DNA of 64,000 nt from Achatina immaculata (Eukaryota > Mollusca > Gastropoda > Stylommatophora > Achatinidae): contig CM019692.1 in assembly GCA_009760885.1 (NCBI GenBank), positions 55,666,964 to 55,730,963 on the forward strand, written 5' to 3'. The position numbers and the translations under genes were made by a program. Position 1 is the stretch's first letter, and every line of letters starts with the position of its first letter. The notes beneath the pieces are model-generated. The model saw nothing but the letters and a program-made list of their open reading frames with translations, did not search any database and was not told the origin of the DNA. Positions 1 to 10,896 of the stretch are shown here, piece after piece.

Positions 1-80
1 AGGTCAATGAAAATATGGGCACTAACGCCATATTCCTATGTGCCTCTACGGCATGACAGGATTACCTTTACCTTTTTTAC
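1..80 (+). mobile_element. 3' end of a tRNA-SINE cut by the window edge
   Basis: The segment around the motif gggcactaacgccatattcc matches the 3' end of the SINE at 6,806-7,040, which carries ggtcactaacactatattcc in the same position. The promoter half lies outside the window. The T-rich stretch after position 65 may be the tail. The call rests on this one within-window match of about 25 bases. Confidence 0.5.
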
Positions 81-680
81 TATACTGTCAGTTACACCAG
101 CGTCCTGGGGTTACTCTTTGTATCTGGGGCTGAGAAATTAATGGCCGCTTACACAGAACATTCACCACGAGGTGCAACTTTGGCCCCCGACAGAAAAAAA
201 ACATTATTTATATATAAATTACGGATTAAAAAGCTAAAAAAAACCCAAAATTCTGGAGGTCATCAATTACTTTAACCGGTTTATATTATAAAAAACCTAG
301 TAAAAAGCAACGAGTTTGAGGATAATAAGGCCAGAAGGATAATGATGCTCATTTTCCATGGAGAAGAATCAGTCAGCTTTGACTTTGGTTCAGCATGTGA
401 GCATTTTGTAATGATTAAATCTGCCGCTAATAAGACAAGAAAAAAAAAGTTCATATGGACGTTTGCTATCCACTGATGATTGTAAATTGTGTTTAATATT
501 ACAAAAATATAGACCATGGAATACTGTATTTAGGAAATTATTTCATGCAAGGGGAAAGACAGGTATACTTGTTTCGGTTAAAAAAAAAACATAACGCGAT
601 CACTATATAGTGTCAAAACGTAGTTCTAAACGTTGTTTTTATTTCAGTATGATGTACAAATGTGACTGAAAACTTCTCGT
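81..680. other. AT-rich stretch without a recognised gene
   Basis: Only short frames are present, the longest being 78 codons on the minus strand at 281-517, which is hydrophobic and AT-driven. No repeat structure or element terminus was recognised here. Confidence 0.5.
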
Positions 681-684
681 CACT

Positions 685-1420
685 TTTCAGCTTTTCAACC
701 TTGTTAGTCCCGTCCACGTTCATTGTAGCCCTGTCAGTGCTTCACTAATGTCTAGATTCTTCGAGGGAAAAAAATCAAATCTTCTAACAGACCCTACAGC
801 CAGCTATGCACTGCCTCTGTAATCTCTTCTTCCGAAATGAACTTCTTCCCATCTAGCGCCACCTCACGGGGTCAAAACACATGATCATCACATGGTGTAG
901 TGCAGGGTGAATATGCAGGATGTGGAAGACATTCCAAACGCAGTTTCATAATTTGATGAGCTGTTGCCACATGCTGAATGAGGCCATGCTCTGAGATATC
1001 ATACTGTAAAAACATAGTAGAACCACGATTTGTTTTTGAACTGACTGCAGGTTTCACTTGGTTCTAAAGTAGACCACATTATGCTTCGCTGTTGCTACTG
1101 GTTCCTCTGGACATGTAATGCTCCAGGATAGGGCCTTTACAATCCCAGAAGAGCGTGAGCATACATTTTGCGTTGATGGAGCTGTACGGAATTTCATTGG
1201 TTTCGACACAGGAAGAATGCCGCCACTCCTTGCTGCATCGCTTTGTATCTGGCTGGAAGTAGTCGTCTCCTGTGACTATACGTCGTAGAAAGCCATCTCC
1301 TTCAATCTTCAGAACGTCAGACATACAAGAAAAGAATAACTGCACGCTGTTCTTCTCTCGTGCATGCTTCCAAGGGAGCCGTCATTTTTTTTTATCTGAT
1401 CTGCTGAGATCACCATCAAA
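685..1420 (-). mobile_element. Mariner-family transposon relic, internally deleted
   Basis: Read on the minus strand, conceptual translation gives mariner transposase pieces in order. First is an N-terminal start with EEQRAVILFL near 1,340-1,380. Next comes GDGFLRRIVTGD near 1,260-1,300, then SKEWRHS and a CMLTLFWDCKGPILEHYM block near 1,120-1,230. HPAYSP and a degraded third catalytic region follow near 860-930, and the C-terminus lies near 720-850. The N-terminal piece runs straight into the catalytic core, so most of the helix-turn-helix half is missing. The first catalytic Asp is kept (VTGD), but the residues that normally follow it (ETW) are lost. Several frameshifts and stops are present. 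This is a dead copy. The terminal inverted repeats were not identified, so the ends are approximate. Confidence 0.75.
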
Positions 1421-1934
1421 ATGACCATCTTCGCCTCTCCAGCCTCACACATATTATTCAGAAAGGGATGACATATTATTTCTGTATCACAGCTGTCCAC
1501 TACTCCAGCTAGATTTTTTAGAGCAAAATTAAGACTACTTTTTGACTTCAGTAACTGTAACTATAACCAGAGGCTGATATCTCCGCACTCTGGTCATTTC
1601 CATATGTGCTCCATCTTTCGTTTCAACACCCACTGAAGTGTGTACCCGCTGATGGATCCAATCACACACTGGTTGTGGGTAACACACGCTAAACCACTTC
1701 TTTCAGGAAAAAAAAGTCCGCTTTCCATCTTCTCCCTCAAATTCGATCATCCTCCTGATGTGACTGTTGTCGTTCAGTCCAGTGTTGACCTTGATACTCA
1801 GCCTATCCAAGGTGGCTCTTGCCTTCACCTCCTTGTCCATTCTTAGGATTCCCTGAAATAATGCTGTACCTGTCAGCTTGTTCAATTTCTCATTTCCTTC
1901 GACTCCCGCATGACTTTGGGACTCGTAGATATTA
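1421..1934. other. Unassigned spacer between two mariner relics
   Basis: A 68-codon plus frame at 1,640-1,846 overlaps a 60-codon minus frame at 1,703-1,885. Neither resembles a protein I recognise. Part of this spacer may be the degraded 5' end of the neighbouring mariner at 685-1,420. Confidence 0.4.
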
Positions 1935-3224
1935 TACGAAGGGTGATTGATAAGTTCTCGGCATAAGGTACAAATACTTGAAACTCACAGTTGATATTAG
2001 GTGCATTTGTAGATCAGGTTAATGTAAGATTAAACGAGAGAAGAAAACTTTCATGCACGAGAGAAGAAAAATTTCAAGAAATTAACTGTAACCATTTTTT
2101 TACAGACTACTGAAGTGGTAAGGAGTGGAAGAAATTGTTAAAATTGAGAAAATTTCTCATCGAGCAGTCATTCGCTACCTCTGCATCAAGGGATTATCAT
2201 CGAAAGAGATCCATGAGGGTATGGTAGAGACTCTAGGGGAGAGTGCCCACTCTTACAGCACAGTGAAGAAATGAGCAGCTCAACTCAAACATGGAAGGGA
2301 GAGTCTGGAAGATACTCCCCGTCCAGGAAGACCAAGAACGGTAACCACCGATGAAACCACCGGCAGAATCCATGACGATAATGGATGATCGACGACTAAC
2401 TGAGCGGTACATTGCTACTGAATTGGCTATTTCCCAGGAGCGTGGTCATGCCATTATTCACAATGATCTTGAAAAGACAAAGGTTTCTACTCGATGGGTC
2501 CCGGAACTTCTTGGAGCTGATCACAAACGACAGCGTCTCAACATGTCAAGAGACAATCTTGGTCATTTTTCTGCAGATCCTGAAAAGTCTCTTCAGCAAT
2601 TTGTGACTATGGATGAGACTTGGGTTCATCATTTTCAACCAGAAACCAAAGAACAGCCAAAGCAGTGGGCACATCATGGATCCCCACCTCCAAAGAAAGT
2701 AAGGGTGGTTTTGTCTGCAGGCCAAGTGATTGGCTTCCAACTTTTGGGATTCAGAAGGTGTGCTATTGGTAGACTATTTTCAAAAGGGCAGAACGGTCAC
2801 CGGGGCTTATTACACCAATCTTGTGAAGCAACTGCGGGTCAAATTGAAGAAACAGCGTCGAAGGAAATTGACGAGAGGAATCATCTTTCATCAAGACAAT
2901 GCTCCAGTTTACAAGTCGGCGATGGCAATGGCCATTCTCCTTATTCCCTAGATTTGGCCCCTTTGGACTATTACCTGTTTACCAAACTTGAAAAGGAGCT
3001 CAGTGGTCGCAAATTTGCTTCAGATGATGATGTCATTCATGTTGTAGACCACTTTCTATTGGCACAAGATGCTGACTTTTACAAAGGAGAGATCCGTATG
3101 CTCCAGGATCGCTGGTCTATGTACATAAACTTGCAAGGGGACTATGTTGAGAAATAACCCAAAACAATTGCCCACAAATAATCTGTTGTACCTTAGGCCG
3201 AGAACTTATCAATCACCCCTCGTA
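1935..3224 (+). mobile_element. Mariner-family transposon, complete ends, broken transposase
   Basis: The element is bounded by matching inverted repeats. The left begins cgaagggtgattgataagtt at 1,937. The right ends in aacttatcaatcacccctcg at 3,222. Both are flanked by TA, the target duplication typical of Tc1/mariner. Between them lies a DD34D-type mariner transposase. N-terminal sequence (SHRAVIRYL, then DTPRPGRPRT) begins near 2,150. Catalytic Asp 1 is in TMDETWVHHF near 2,608-2,637. Asp 2 is in FHQDNAP near 2,884-2,904. Asp 3 is in the SLDLAPLDYYLF region near 2,943-2,980. A TGA near 2,271 replaces the expected Trp. The frame shifts near 2,735 and returns near 2,935, where about a dozen residues between Asp 2 and Asp 3 are missing. 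The copy therefore cannot encode an active enzyme, although its ends could still be acted on by a related transposase. Confidence 0.92.
2351..3157 (+). pseudogene. Mariner transposase remnant
   Basis: This 268-codon open frame covers the N-terminal DNA-binding end, the first catalytic motif TMDETW and the C-terminal third (DLAPLDYYLF through LQGDYVEK). The middle of the protein, including FHQDNAP, is in another frame at 2,730-2,951 (MASNFWDSEGVLLVDYF onward). The true start lies upstream near 2,100-2,150, before the in-frame TGA at about 2,271. The open frame is therefore a chimera of real and out-of-frame sequence. A full mariner transposase is normally about 340-350 residues. Confidence 0.85.
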
Positions 3225-3784
3225 TGATAACGAAGTGAATTCATTAGTAAATAATGTGACGATTATTTTCTGTACATTTAAATAAATAGCATACCAAGGC
3301 ACTATCATACGGTACCTAGATATTTCCTGTTCCTTTTTTTTATTGTAAAACGCAACTGAATCTTTTCGTCCTTTCTTCTTACTTCAGTTTCTCCAAGATA
3401 GTATATAATGGCCCATGGATGGTCCCAACACAATTTATAACCCGAACTTTATGACCACAGCTACGGTCCCTAACATGGCGTGCAACTGAGGTATTAACAA
3501 ACATTTTGATGCCGAACATTAACTCCCAGGAGAAGGGCAACCAGACAAGCTGGGTGCAACAAAAACACAAGAAAAAGAAACCACGACAAAATAAAGTAAC
3601 ATTAGAAGAAAAAAAAAACAGACTTTGTCTGGAAGATTTTTTTTTTAACAAGCATAAGCAGAACTAATTTGGAAAATAACAGAAGTCAATAAGTTACTGC
3701 ATTGTCCAGCAGACTGAATTTTTAAAAATAAGTATACAACATTCTTACAGTCTCATGTACATTTTTTTTACATGAAGGAAAAGG
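3225..3784. other. Spacer without recognised features
   Basis: A 90-codon minus frame at 3,379-3,651 is low in complexity (Phe/Ser-rich) and unlike any family I recognise. Poly-A and poly-T runs flank it. Confidence 0.4.
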
Positions 3785-4540
3785 TTTATTGTATGCAAGT
3801 TTCTTGTGCACACACTTCCGCATGTGAATTTTTTAACCATCTACAACAAGTGGAGTTTCTTGTGATTTTTTCCACCTACACATGTGTTTTTTTACTGCCT
3901 GCAGCAAGTGAATTTTCTTATATCTGTTTCCCGCCCACCGACCCACCCCACACCCCCCTCCCACACCCCCCCCCCCACACACACACACAACAATATTTTT
4001 ACTTCCTACAACAAGTGAAGTTTCATGTTATTTTCTCCCCACAAGCACAATTTTTAATTACGCGCAACAAATGAGTTTTCTGTGTGCCCCCCTCTCTCTA
4101 CCATACAAGTGTATATTTTACTACCTACAACACGTGAAGTTTTCTGTGTGCCCCCCTCTCTATCATACAAGTGTATATTTTACTATCTACAACAAGTGAA
4201 GTTTTCTGTGTGCCCCCTCTCTACCATACAAGTGTATATTTTACTACCTACAACAAGTGAAGTTTTCTGTGTGCCCCCCTCTCTACCATACAAGTGTATA
4301 TTTTACTACCTACAACAAGTGAAGTTTTCTGTGTGCCCCCCTCTCTACCATACAAGTGTATATTTTACTACCTACAAGTGAAGTTTTCTGTGTGCCCCCC
4401 TCTCTCTACCATACAAGTGTATATTTTACTACCTACAACAAGTGAAGTATATTTTACTACCTACAACAAGTGAAGTTTTCTGTGTGCCCCCCTCTCTACC
4501 ATACAAGTATATATTTTACCACCTACAACAAGTGAAGATC
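3785..4540 (+). repeat. Minisatellite, 62-bp unit
   Basis: Units contain ctctctaccatacaagtgta, then a cctacaacaagtgaag motif and gttttctgtgtgcccccc. About six well-conserved units lie between 4,075 and 4,535, with some truncated. Older, more diverged units extend left to about 3,785. A CA/C-rich interruption at 3,945-3,995 separates the two zones. The repeating open frames across the array follow from the repeat and are not a gene. Confidence 0.9.
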
Positions 4541-4604
4541 TCTTGTTTGAAACAGTGGAAATGCGGAACATTTCACATGACAATAAGGTAGAGTGTGACA
4601 GAAA

Positions 4605-4815
4605 TTGGATGTAGTAGAGAAGTAATTGTGATGAGAGATGCAACAGTCCCTTGAGCGATGTATTAGAGAAGTAATTGTGAGGAGAGATGCAACAAAGTCC
4701 CTTGAGTGATGTAGTAGAGAAGTAATTGTGAGGTGTGATGCAACAAAGTCCCTTGAGCGATGTAATAAAGATGTAATTGTGGGGAGATATGCAACAAAGC
4801 CCCTTGAGCGACCAG
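4605..4815 (+). repeat. Minisatellite, 51-bp unit
   Basis: About four units contain agaagtaattgtga, a gagatgcaacaaag motif and tcccttgagcgatgta. Because 51 is divisible by three, the minus strand stays open as a repeated GLCCISPHNYFSTTSLK peptide (frame 4,461-4,883). This looks like an accident of the period, since nothing around it resembles a coding exon. The array starts less than 100 bp after the 62-bp array. Confidence 0.88.
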
Positions 4816-6161
4816 ACAAGTAAATGAAGAAGTTTTGAGAAGTTACAGAACAATGAAAAGTAGTTGAAAAAATAGTTAAACAATCCAGGATTTACAAAAG
4901 GGAAGCGATAGATTGTGCACCATGTCTAGATTATATGCAGAATACTAGAAATGTGTGAAGTTTGTGATTTAATACCACGTGGCTGGAGAGTGGTTGGGCC
5001 ACGCTGAATATTAACTGGTTCCTGAAGTCTGCCTCCATGGGAACCACTGACCTAGTATAAAAATGACGAAGACGGCTGTGGCCAGGAGTACAATAAAAGA
5101 AACAGCTGCAGTAACTTTATGTTTAACCGCGAATGTAAAATGATTCAATAAGAAAGAAGAATAGAAGACAAGCTTAAAAGAACTCTTAAGATTATTTGAT
5201 AAATTACCTATACACGCATATGTATCTTTGTTTTACTGTCAGTTTTGTTTCTGTCTTCAGGTAAAAGAAATCTCCAGCGCCCCAGTAAACAAATATATTT
5301 CTCATTTGTAGACAGCTCTATTTAACCTGTGTACGCTGCATTCGGTGCATATCTGCACCCCCCTGTGGAAAGCAATAATGTCGAATTCCACATTCAAAAA
5401 GGGCAGACACTACCGGCCTTTTCCATCGCAAGGACAAACACGAAAAGACCGAAAAGGTGATTCCAGATTTCTAATAGAGCCTGCTATCCTGGACTAGCTA
5501 GCGCTGAAGGAATTGGATCTTCGCCCCTGAAAAACATTGAGCGCGTGAGAAATGGCGGCGTCGCGCAGAAGCTGTTGTGTCAATAAACACAACCTGGTCT
5601 CAGTTTGGTCGCAGCAAATCGCATTATGTCAGACATCTTGGAGAACTTTGGCAGAATGCTTGTTCGCGTTGTTTGCAGGATTTAGGAATAGCTTTCCTGA
5701 AACGGCTGTTGCAAGGAAAATACCGAAGAAATAAATGTTCATTCCACGTAGCAGTGGCCATTTCTTTCATTCCTTCCCCTGGCACGCATCATCATCTTGT
5801 GCTTCCCTTATCGATAGATGTCGGCTGAAAAGTTTCCGGCGTTGAAATACCTGTTCCCCCCCCCCCAAAAAAAAAAGTTTATATCTTTCTTCTGATAAGT
5901 TCCATCAGGTAAAAAAAATACTTCTCTCCCTCATAAAACTGTATTGATCTTCTCTCATATTAATCTCTTTTCATTCGTTAATGTTGTCCTATAATCTTTT
6001 GAAAACCTTTCTTTCCTTATTGAGATCTTTCATAATCACAATGCCGTTCGTTTATTTTACTTGCTGAAATATCTATTGCAAATTCTTGCAAAAATATTAT
6101 TTCAACATTTTCACCAGTATATTCCATGTTTAGTTTCGTGTCTGTTGGAAGGCTGTTCAGC
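4816..6161. other. Gene-poor stretch with a GC-richer patch
   Basis: Most of this stretch has no recognisable content. The patch at about 5,330-5,830 is visibly richer in G+C and CpG than its surroundings. It contains a 60-codon frame at 5,552-5,734 whose ATG sits in agaaatggcggcgtcg, a favourable start context. An overlapping 83-codon frame lies at 5,577-5,828. Neither product is recognised. It could be an unannotated exon or promoter region, or old repeat sequence. Confidence 0.3.
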
Positions 6162-6540
6162 TTCTGAAGATACCTGAAAGTTGGGAGAAGCTAGAATTCT
6201 TCTGAAGATACCTGAAAGTTGAGAGAAGCTAGAATTCTTCTGAAGATACCTGAAAGTTGGGAGAAGCTAGAATTCTTCTGAAGATACACGAAAGTTGGGA
6301 GAAGCTAGAATTCTTCTGAAGATACACGAAAGTTGGGAGAAGCTAGAATTCTTCTGAAGATACACGAAAGTTGGGAGAAGCTAGAATTCTTCTGAAGATA
6401 CACGAAAGTTGGGAGAAGCTAGAATTCTTCTGAAGATACACGAAAGTTGGAGAAGCTAGAATTCTTCTGAAGATACACGAAAGTTGGGAGAAGCTAGAAT
6501 TCTTCTGAAGATACCTGAAAGTTGAGAGAAGCTAGAATTC
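6162..6540 (+). repeat. Minisatellite, 38-bp unit, ten copies
   Basis: Ten head-to-tail units begin ttctgaagatac and end gagaagctagaattc; one unit is a base shorter. Two variants alternate: cctgaaagttg in the outer units and cacgaaagttggg in the inner ones. That pattern suggests central units spread by internal duplication. Each unit carries a gaattc site. The unit weakly resembles the coding sequence of a family A LINE C-terminus; see findings. Confidence 0.95.
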
Positions 6541-6805
6541 TGCCATTGTTAACCGAGAAAACCAGAAAATCTAACGAAAAAAACTACAGAAACATGTGAA
6601 CTTTAATTACATTACGACTGGCGGAGATAGAAATGGGAATATGCAATATAAATACGTTAAAAAAACTTCATTTTTATTCATTCTGGTGCGAAGCAACATA
6701 AAAGATGCTAATAGAAATACCACCGAAGAAATGATTCATAGCTCTTAAACACACGCTGATAGAATTATTATGCTAAAACTTAGAGCGCAAACCTTTCAGA
6801 AATAT

Positions 6806-7040
6806 GGGTCCCCCAGTGGTGCGGTGATTAGTGCGGTCGCCTTATTATGCGGAGTTCGGTAGTTACAGTTTGGCCCGAGGCGACGCAGTCAATCAACTGT
6901 AGAGAAATGAGTTGCCAGTTCCTTCTGGGGGGTGGAGAAAGAAAGACGGACACGGCTGGCGTTGACCGCTTGACCTTTAACTGTACCGCCAATCCAAGGA
7001 GACATGGTCACTAACACTATATTCCTAAATAATACTATCT
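6806..7040 (+). mobile_element. tRNA-derived SINE
   Basis: The element begins with an A-box-like ccagtggtgcggtgattagt followed by a B-box-like gagttcggtagttacag. That is the internal RNA polymerase III promoter of a tRNA-derived SINE. The body ends near gtcactaacactatattcct and shares this end with the fragment at 1-80. The head has decayed from the tRNA consensus, so transcription is doubtful. Confidence 0.7.
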
Positions 7041-7204
7041 TTTTTTTCCCTTTGAAATGTGCCATTTTACGACAGAATCTTCGGCACTGAAATGGGATGA
7101 AAAGATACTGATAAGTATTTTAATTATCCTTTGTCGTAGCTGTCTCTGGCCTTAGATTTCTTCTTCTGACGATTCGGCATTTTCAATCATTTTCCTATTT
7201 CATT

Positions 7205-8103
7205 CATTCATTCATTTGCATGTCCCTTGCGGAACTTTGCCTCCCAAACAGCACTCCTGTAGGCCTCTCGGTTGTGAGCAAGATGGCCTGCTGCTGTTGC
7301 ATCCATTTCCAGATCGTCAACGATGTCTTGCAGCCATCTTCGTCTTGGTCTTCCTCTTTTTCTTTTTCCCATTATGTATCCTTCCAATACGGTCTTCTCT
7401 AAATTATCATGACGTTTAATGTGTCAAAAATATTTAAGTTTTCTCTCTTTAATCCTCTTCACTAGCCAGCCTTCTTCAATATTAAGCTCTTGTAGTATAG
7501 ATATATTTGTTCTTTTTCGTGTCCACGATATTTGGGGAACTCTTCTGTAGCATTTACATTCAAAGGCATTTATGTGTTTCTCAGCTGTTTTGGTAAGTGT
7601 CCAGGTCTCACAGGCATATGTTGCGATGGGAAAGATGCATGCCCTTAAAAATCTTATTTTTGTGGTTCTGTCTGCTCCTCTCCACAGATTCTTTATTTGT
7701 TTTACTTTCTGAAGAGCGATAGATGTCCTCCTTTTAATTTCCCTCATTGTATCTCCATTATTAGTTAGTAGTGATCCAAGATATTCAAAACTCTCCACTT
7801 CTTCCAGTTTTTCCTCATTGATACATATTTCAGTTGCCTTGTTTGTTTTGTCAGTTGTCATCAATTTAGTTTTCTTTGCATTAAGATAGAGGTTCTGCTC
7901 TTCGCTGTTCTTGCGGACTGACATAATTAGTTTTTCCATTCCTTTTTGTGTTGTGGACAGCAATACTGTGTCATCAGCATATCTAATCTCTGGTATTTCA
8001 TAACCTCCAACTGTTATGGCATCGTAATATTCTTTGTCTACATCTTCTCTAACATTCCTCATTATATTTTCAGTATACAAGTTAAATAAGTAGGGTGACA
8101 ATT
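7205..8103 (-). mobile_element. LINE family D, 5'-truncated copy
   Basis: On the minus strand the copy encodes the RT palm and C-terminal region of a non-LTR retrotransposon. KLSPYLFNLYTENIM near 8,060-8,103 leads to the catalytic RYADDTVLL motif near 7,960-7,985 and then to TYACETWTL and IKERKLKYF. The frame continues past an in-frame TGA at about 7,423 into HIKRHDN, a GKRKRGRPRRRWLQDIV motif and FRKGHANE at 7,207. The TGA replaces the GGA codon seen in the related copy at 17,463-17,780, so it is a single-base nonsense mutation. The 3' end is followed by four GAAT-type repeats at 7,198-7,215, the family's tail. The 5' break falls just after the GCxLSP motif. Confidence 0.88.
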
Positions 8104-8179
8104 TGAAAAAAAAATGTTGAAAAACTTCTGAAGTATTTTCAGATCCATTGACTATTCTGCCTACAGTATGATTAACCAT
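7424..8179 (-). pseudogene. Reverse transcriptase fragment (family D)
   Basis: This 251-codon open frame holds the RT palm with RYADDT and the thumb-like region. The first 25 or so residues (8,104-8,179) do not resemble an RT and are probably flanking sequence read in frame, so the annotated ATG is not a natural start. The frame ends at a premature TGA; the C-terminal domain continues in the same frame downstream to 7,207. Endonuclease and RT fingers are absent because the copy is 5'-truncated. Confidence 0.85.
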
Positions 8180-9480
8180 AACTTGTCTAAGCTTAAATTA
8201 CTGTCTGTGCTAACGTCTTACAGTTGTCTCATAACATAAATGATAAGAATCCAAAGCTTTCCAGCTTCTTACAGAAATTTAACCCAACCATTCTCTCATT
8301 AAATCCTACATACAAGTCTGCTCTGAAAGACAGCAAATATATTAATCTTTAACTATAACAAAATAATCTCAGCCATATGTTCTATGATATCATTGACAAA
8401 ACTACTTTCTTCATTCCCCCACCCACCCCCCACCCCCCTGTCTCTAAGCCTTCTCGGAGAATTTCGATGAACTCTTTTAGTGCAGGATTCTTTCTTCAGG
8501 TCACAGAAACTTGAGCAACCGCTCAAAGTCATTCGAATCAAACGTTATCCGCTTTTTTTTTGTTCATCCTTTTCCTTTCGCTAAATAAACATCCATCATC
8601 CACTGTTCATCTCTCCTTTGAGCAAAAGCTGATCAACCGACACTTGGGCTGTCAGCTGCAATAAGTAATCCATGTCAATAAACTCAGTCATGCGCACCAA
8701 TCTGTCCTGGTCTGCTGGTCTCGAATGAAGTCCCCCGCAACATAAATTAATTTATTTAAAAGAAAATGGCCTCAGGAGAATCCTGTCTTTAAAAGCATGG
8801 TGCAGGAGAGACAAACTCATTTTCTGCAACCCTGCAGAGACTAGTAAGGTATCTTCTTCTGAACGAACTTAATAGAAGTGTGGTGGCTGTCAGTAAAAAA
8901 ACAAAATGGTCATTGATCTTTGACATCTTGGAACGATCTTTCCTCCGATTCCTGTTAAGTTGCCTTTGGATGTCAACACTTGCGTTATTTTGCAAATCTA
9001 AAACGTGATATTGGTCTTTCTTTACTCGTTGCATTTGTTTACTGGTGTTTGCTAACTGTTCTTCTTTTTTTATTATTTGGTTTGTTTTTGTACTTTGGTG
9101 TTCAAAATATCACATAAAAAAGATAACTGATAAACATTAAGCTTGCTTCTGTTATATATACGAGCGCACTTTTCATTTAATAGCACAATTTTACGACATC
9201 GAACGCCTTTTTTTTGTGTACATACGTGATGATATGTTACTTAAATGTTACTCTCTATTAACTGGATGGGCTTTCAGCGTCTCTCGGACAACCGACGGGG
9301 AGACAACCGGGCTGCTCCGCTAATCTTTCTCTCAGTCCTACACGATGGCTCCAAACATACGACGAGGTCTGGAAATCTGGTGGAGCCGCAGGGAAAGTCA
9401 GAAAATAGATGATAAGGAAGCTTGCCATCAGATACGCTACCTCGAGGCTTTTCCTTACTGGGTTAAGTGCCATAAGCCAT
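8180..9480. other. Unassigned stretch
   Basis: Short minus-strand frames lie at 8,353-8,541, 8,789-9,034 and 9,258-9,533. None is recognisable. A C-rich run (ccccacccaccccccacccc) lies near 8,417-8,436. The segment 9,260-9,480 is more balanced in composition than its flanks but shows no family signature. Confidence 0.35.
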
Positions 9481-9482
9481 TT

Positions 9483-9501
9483 TGTTGTTGTTGTTGTTGT
9501 T
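9483..9501 (+). repeat. (TTG)n microsatellite
   Basis: Six or so uninterrupted ttg repeats precede a taactcccctgagtt sequence. Confidence 0.85.
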
Positions 9502-9875
9502 AACTCCCCTGAGTTATCAATATAGGCTTCCACAGATATATGTGGTATCTCTTACTCTTATATTATCAGGGAGAATCTATTAAGCCATGATTGTAGCAAT
9601 TTTACGAAGGTAGTCATTTGTTGTTTTTTCTTTCCTTTCTCACCGCAAATGAAATCTTCGGGCTTTGTCCAGTAAAATGTTCTATTTCTCCGCTGAGGGA
9701 GTTTGTGTTTGAGGTTAATTTTTCTTTTATTAAAAACGCTCCAGCGTTTTAAAGCAAATCTTTTTTTTTTATCCACTCTGATAATTAGGACTAGTTAAAC
9801 TGCAGTCTTTTATGACGTCTTTATCCATTTCTGTTTCAGTCTGAAAAAAAATGTGTCTCCTCTTTCTCGTTTTCT

Positions 9876-9893
9876 TCTTGCTTCTTCTTCTTC

Positions 9894-9927
<34 letters not shown>

Positions 9928-9930
9928 ATC
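9876..9930 (+). repeat. (CTT)n-(CAT)n compound microsatellite
   Basis: A run of ctt repeats changes to about ten cat repeats, then returns to ctt/cct triplets out to about 9,960. Confidence 0.9.
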
Positions 9931-9999
9931 ACCTTCTTCTTCTTCATCCTCCTCCTCTTCCTGAGTCATTAAATCTTATTTGTGACAAACACCCAGTAC

Positions 10000-10740
10000 A
10001 GACTGTAGATCAACACAAACAACTCAAAATTCTACCCCTCAAAAATAGAATCACTTTTAACAAAGTTAAGTTTGTTCAGAGAATTCTGTCGCACAATGCT
10101 TCGCCTTACTTGTGGTCACTGTTTACGTATAATACTAAACATAGCCAGCGTTTAAAAAAAACTATCTTCTTCCAAAACCCAGGATTGATCTGTACAAGAA
10201 AAGCCTTGCATACTCTGCAGTACAGCTCTGGAACACCCTCCCCTACCATTTAAAATACATTGGTAATACTTCATCCTCTAACTCAAACCTGTTTCATTAT
10301 TTACTTGCTTGTAATTATATGCCTCCATAAAATAACCAGCACTCTCTCAACACGTGAGTCGCCAACCATCAAGTACTAAAATGAAATAGTTAGAAAAGCG
10401 CCTTGTTAGATATTGTTAGAAATTATTTTAATGTCTGTTTAAAAAAACATATGTTAGAAGATCTGTATTTACAATGTATTTTTGTTTATGTATATGTCTG
10501 CGTATGTATGTGTTCGTGAGTGCTATTTTATTAGGTTAATTACTTCTTCTCTTTTACTTTGAATGTATTAGTTAAATCTTACACTCTTTTGATAAGTTTT
10601 TCCTAATTTAATTTGTATATTTGTACTAAATCAAGTGTGTGGGAAGAATGGAAGATGGAGTGATGAAGGGCAGAATGTAAGACGGGCCTGCGTGCCCAAT
10701 TTTTTACCCTTGAAAAATAAAGATTATTCATTCATTCATT
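10000..10740 (+). mobile_element. LINE family E 3' end (L2/Crack-like)
   Basis: Conceptual translation near 10,065-10,260 gives VQRILSHNASPYLW, then KTIFFQNPGL and a region matching the usual 'LWNSLP' block as SSGTPSPTI. This is the decayed C-terminal domain of L2/CR1/Crack-type reverse transcriptases, with several frame breaks. The long 3' UTR ends in agaatgtaagacgggcctgc, a gtgcccaattttt stretch and an aataaag signal. The same ending occurs at 50,760-50,885. An ATTC repeat follows directly as the element tail. Confidence 0.6.
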
Positions 10741-10896
10741 CATTCATTCTTCTTCTTTTTCTTCTTCTTCTTCTTCTTTTTCTTCTTCTTCTTTCTCTAC
10801 ATCTTTCTTCTTCTTCCTTCTTCTTCCTTCTTCTTCTTCCTCTTTCTTCTTCTTTCTCTTCTTCTTCCTCTTCTTCTTCTTTCTTCTGCTTCTTAA
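10723..10896 (+). repeat. (ATTC)n then (CTT)n low-complexity tract
   Basis: Five or six attc units follow the family E 3' end and pass into about 150 bases of ctt/ctcc repeats. Poly-Leu/Ser open frames across it are artefacts of the repeat. Confidence 0.9.

Noticed and set aside
4461..4883. Repeat protein GLCCISPHNYFSTTSLK
   Set aside because: The 51-bp period keeps the frame open, and nothing else supports coding.
6162..6540. CRISPR array
   Set aside because: Direct units without unique spacers; all tandem arrays in the window are head-to-tail minisatellites.
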